NCBI GenBank assembly: GCA_030522415.1
Contig: CM060118.1
Coordinates: 31,732,151 to 31,796,150 of the forward strand
DNA: 64,000 nucleotides
Reading direction: 5' to 3'
Origin: Channallabes apus
Lineage: Eukaryota; Chordata; Actinopteri; Siluriformes; Clariidae
Part shown: positions 63,139-64,000 of the stretch, piece by piece
Layout: every line of letters begins with the position of its first letter
Position numbering within the stretch: position 1 is the first letter of the stretch
The notes under the pieces: model-generated
What the model saw: only the letters and a program-made list of their open reading frames with translations
Database searches by the model: none
What the model was told of the DNA's origin: nothing
Translations under genes and position numbers: made by a program

Positions 63139-63917
63139 GATAAAGCGGTAAAGAAGATGAATGAACGAATATATATATTTTTTTCAGGGTTTTGACATGA
63201 ATATGAAAATAAATATTTATATATAATAAAAATAAATGTAGTTTATTATGAAAAATTAGAGTAATTTATTAATATTAATTTTATGAAGTAATTTATTATA
63301 AAATTAACAATATAAAAGTATACATGTATATGAAAAACATATTAAGATTTCTATTTTTCATATACAACATATGTTTTTCATATTAATAATATTTTATATA
63401 TATATATATATTGTATATGAAAAAAAATTATATTCATATTCATATACAACATATATAAATATATATATATACTTGCTATATATATATAATAATGTTGTAT
63501 ATGAAAAAATAGAAATATTCATATTCATATACAACATATAAAATTGTATATGAAAAATTTAAATATTAATATTTTTTCATATACATGTATACTTTTATAT
63601 TGTTTATTTTATAATAAAATTACTTTCGTCTAATTTTTCATAATAAACAATATTTATTTTTATTATATATAAATATTTATCTTCATATTCATGTCAAAAC
63701 TTGAAAAATAAATGTGCCACAAAATAAAACTTATACAAGAATTTGTATTAATGGTCTTGACGGCTGTCACATGCCTAGGCTTCATTATAATAGTAATATC
63801 ATATTTGATAATAATAATAAACCTATGAATTTATGTTCTAATTTAATATTTGATAGTGATTATGTAGGGGGGGGCAATCCATGGCAGGGGGGCATTTTAG
63901 CGCATAACACCGGTACC
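63026..63917. mobile_element. ~890-bp fold-back element
   Basis: Outer arms: CCGGTGTTATGCGCTGAAAT then CCCCCCTGCCATGGATTGCC at the left, mirrored at the right (GGCAATCCATGGCAGGGGGG then CATTTTAGCGCATAACACCGG). Inner arms: GTTTTGACATGAATATGAAA and ATAAATATTTATATATAATA at 63190-63230 mirrored at 63650-63705, with many further paired words up to a centre near 63440. No transposase and no clear target duplication. A piece of SINE tail (ACAGGATAAAGCGGTAAAGA) lies in the left arm at 63136-63155. Confidence 0.85.
63103..63135. repeat. (TA)n microsatellite
   Basis: About 16 TA units in the left arm of the fold-back element. Confidence 0.95.
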
Positions 63918-64000
63918 AAATGATACTAAGACTAGTATCGCAATACCAATATCGACACCGATACTTTAAAATCTATTATTTAAGAACATTTTTATTTCTG

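Noticed and set aside
63910..64000. Another GTATCG-rich hAT end at the right edge
   Set aside because: Words such as CTAGTATCG and ACCGATAC are suggestive, but no terminus or partner end is inside the window.

Overview
The window is nuclear DNA of a teleost fish. The evidence is its dense mix of Tc1/mariner and hAT DNA transposons, Rex1-, L2- and RTE-like LINEs, tRNA-derived SINEs and long (CA)n, (TA)n and (CTGT)n arrays, together with one recognisable vertebrate gene. The repeat families suit an ostariophysan, perhaps a catfish, but the sequence alone does not settle the species.

The only host protein-coding gene I can support is parkin (prkn, E3 ubiquitin ligase), on the minus strand. Exon 1 supplies just seven coding bases (M, I and one base of V; 62701-62707, followed by a GTAAGA donor). 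Exon 2 (24655-24818, 164 bp) encodes residues 3-57 of the ubiquitin-like domain. The exon boundaries, the phase and the 164-bp exon length match human PRKN. The window therefore runs from the prkn promoter (NRF1-type site near 62790) through a ~37.9-kb intron 1 and exon 2 into at least 24.6 kb of intron 2. Exon 3 is not seen and should lie beyond position 1. In mammals this promoter is shared head-to-head with PACRG; a plus-strand PACRG start may lie just right of 62800 but no PACRG coding sequence is visible.

Almost everything else is transposable-element sediment, often nested. 679-7400: a mariner remnant, a Tc1 pseudo-element, and an old Tc1 interrupted by SINE-bearing DNA and by a younger Tc1 with an intact 340-codon transposase. 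7750-16800: SINEs, microsatellites, mariner and hAT remnants and an RTE-LINE fragment. 17170-22246: a 5.1-kb block bounded by inverted repeats and TA dinucleotides, holding a diverged tandem duplication, a tRNA-Ile(UAU)/LINE-tail chimera, a 23-bp minisatellite and a possible small spliced transcript. 22253-32164: hAT elements, a deleted Tc1 and SINEs. 32165-40794: mostly unannotated intron with three SINEs. 40795-48105: a Rex1-like LINE with an open 987-codon frame, an L2 LINE inserted in its 3' UTR, and a 5'-truncated RTE-like LINE on the opposite strand. 48604-59500: MITEs, a deleted Tc1, a strong 157-bp hairpin and a (CTGT)~57 array. 59504-62123: an hAT element with a perfect 8-bp target duplication and a second copy of the young Tc1 inside it. 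63026-63917: an ~890-bp fold-back element next to the prkn promoter.

I found no CRISPR, operon, virus or RNA gene that looks functional. The most notable signals are the parkin exons, the tRNA-Ile/LINE chimera, the fold-back element, the 5.1-kb inverted-repeat block and the LINE and Tc1 copies whose reading frames remain open.
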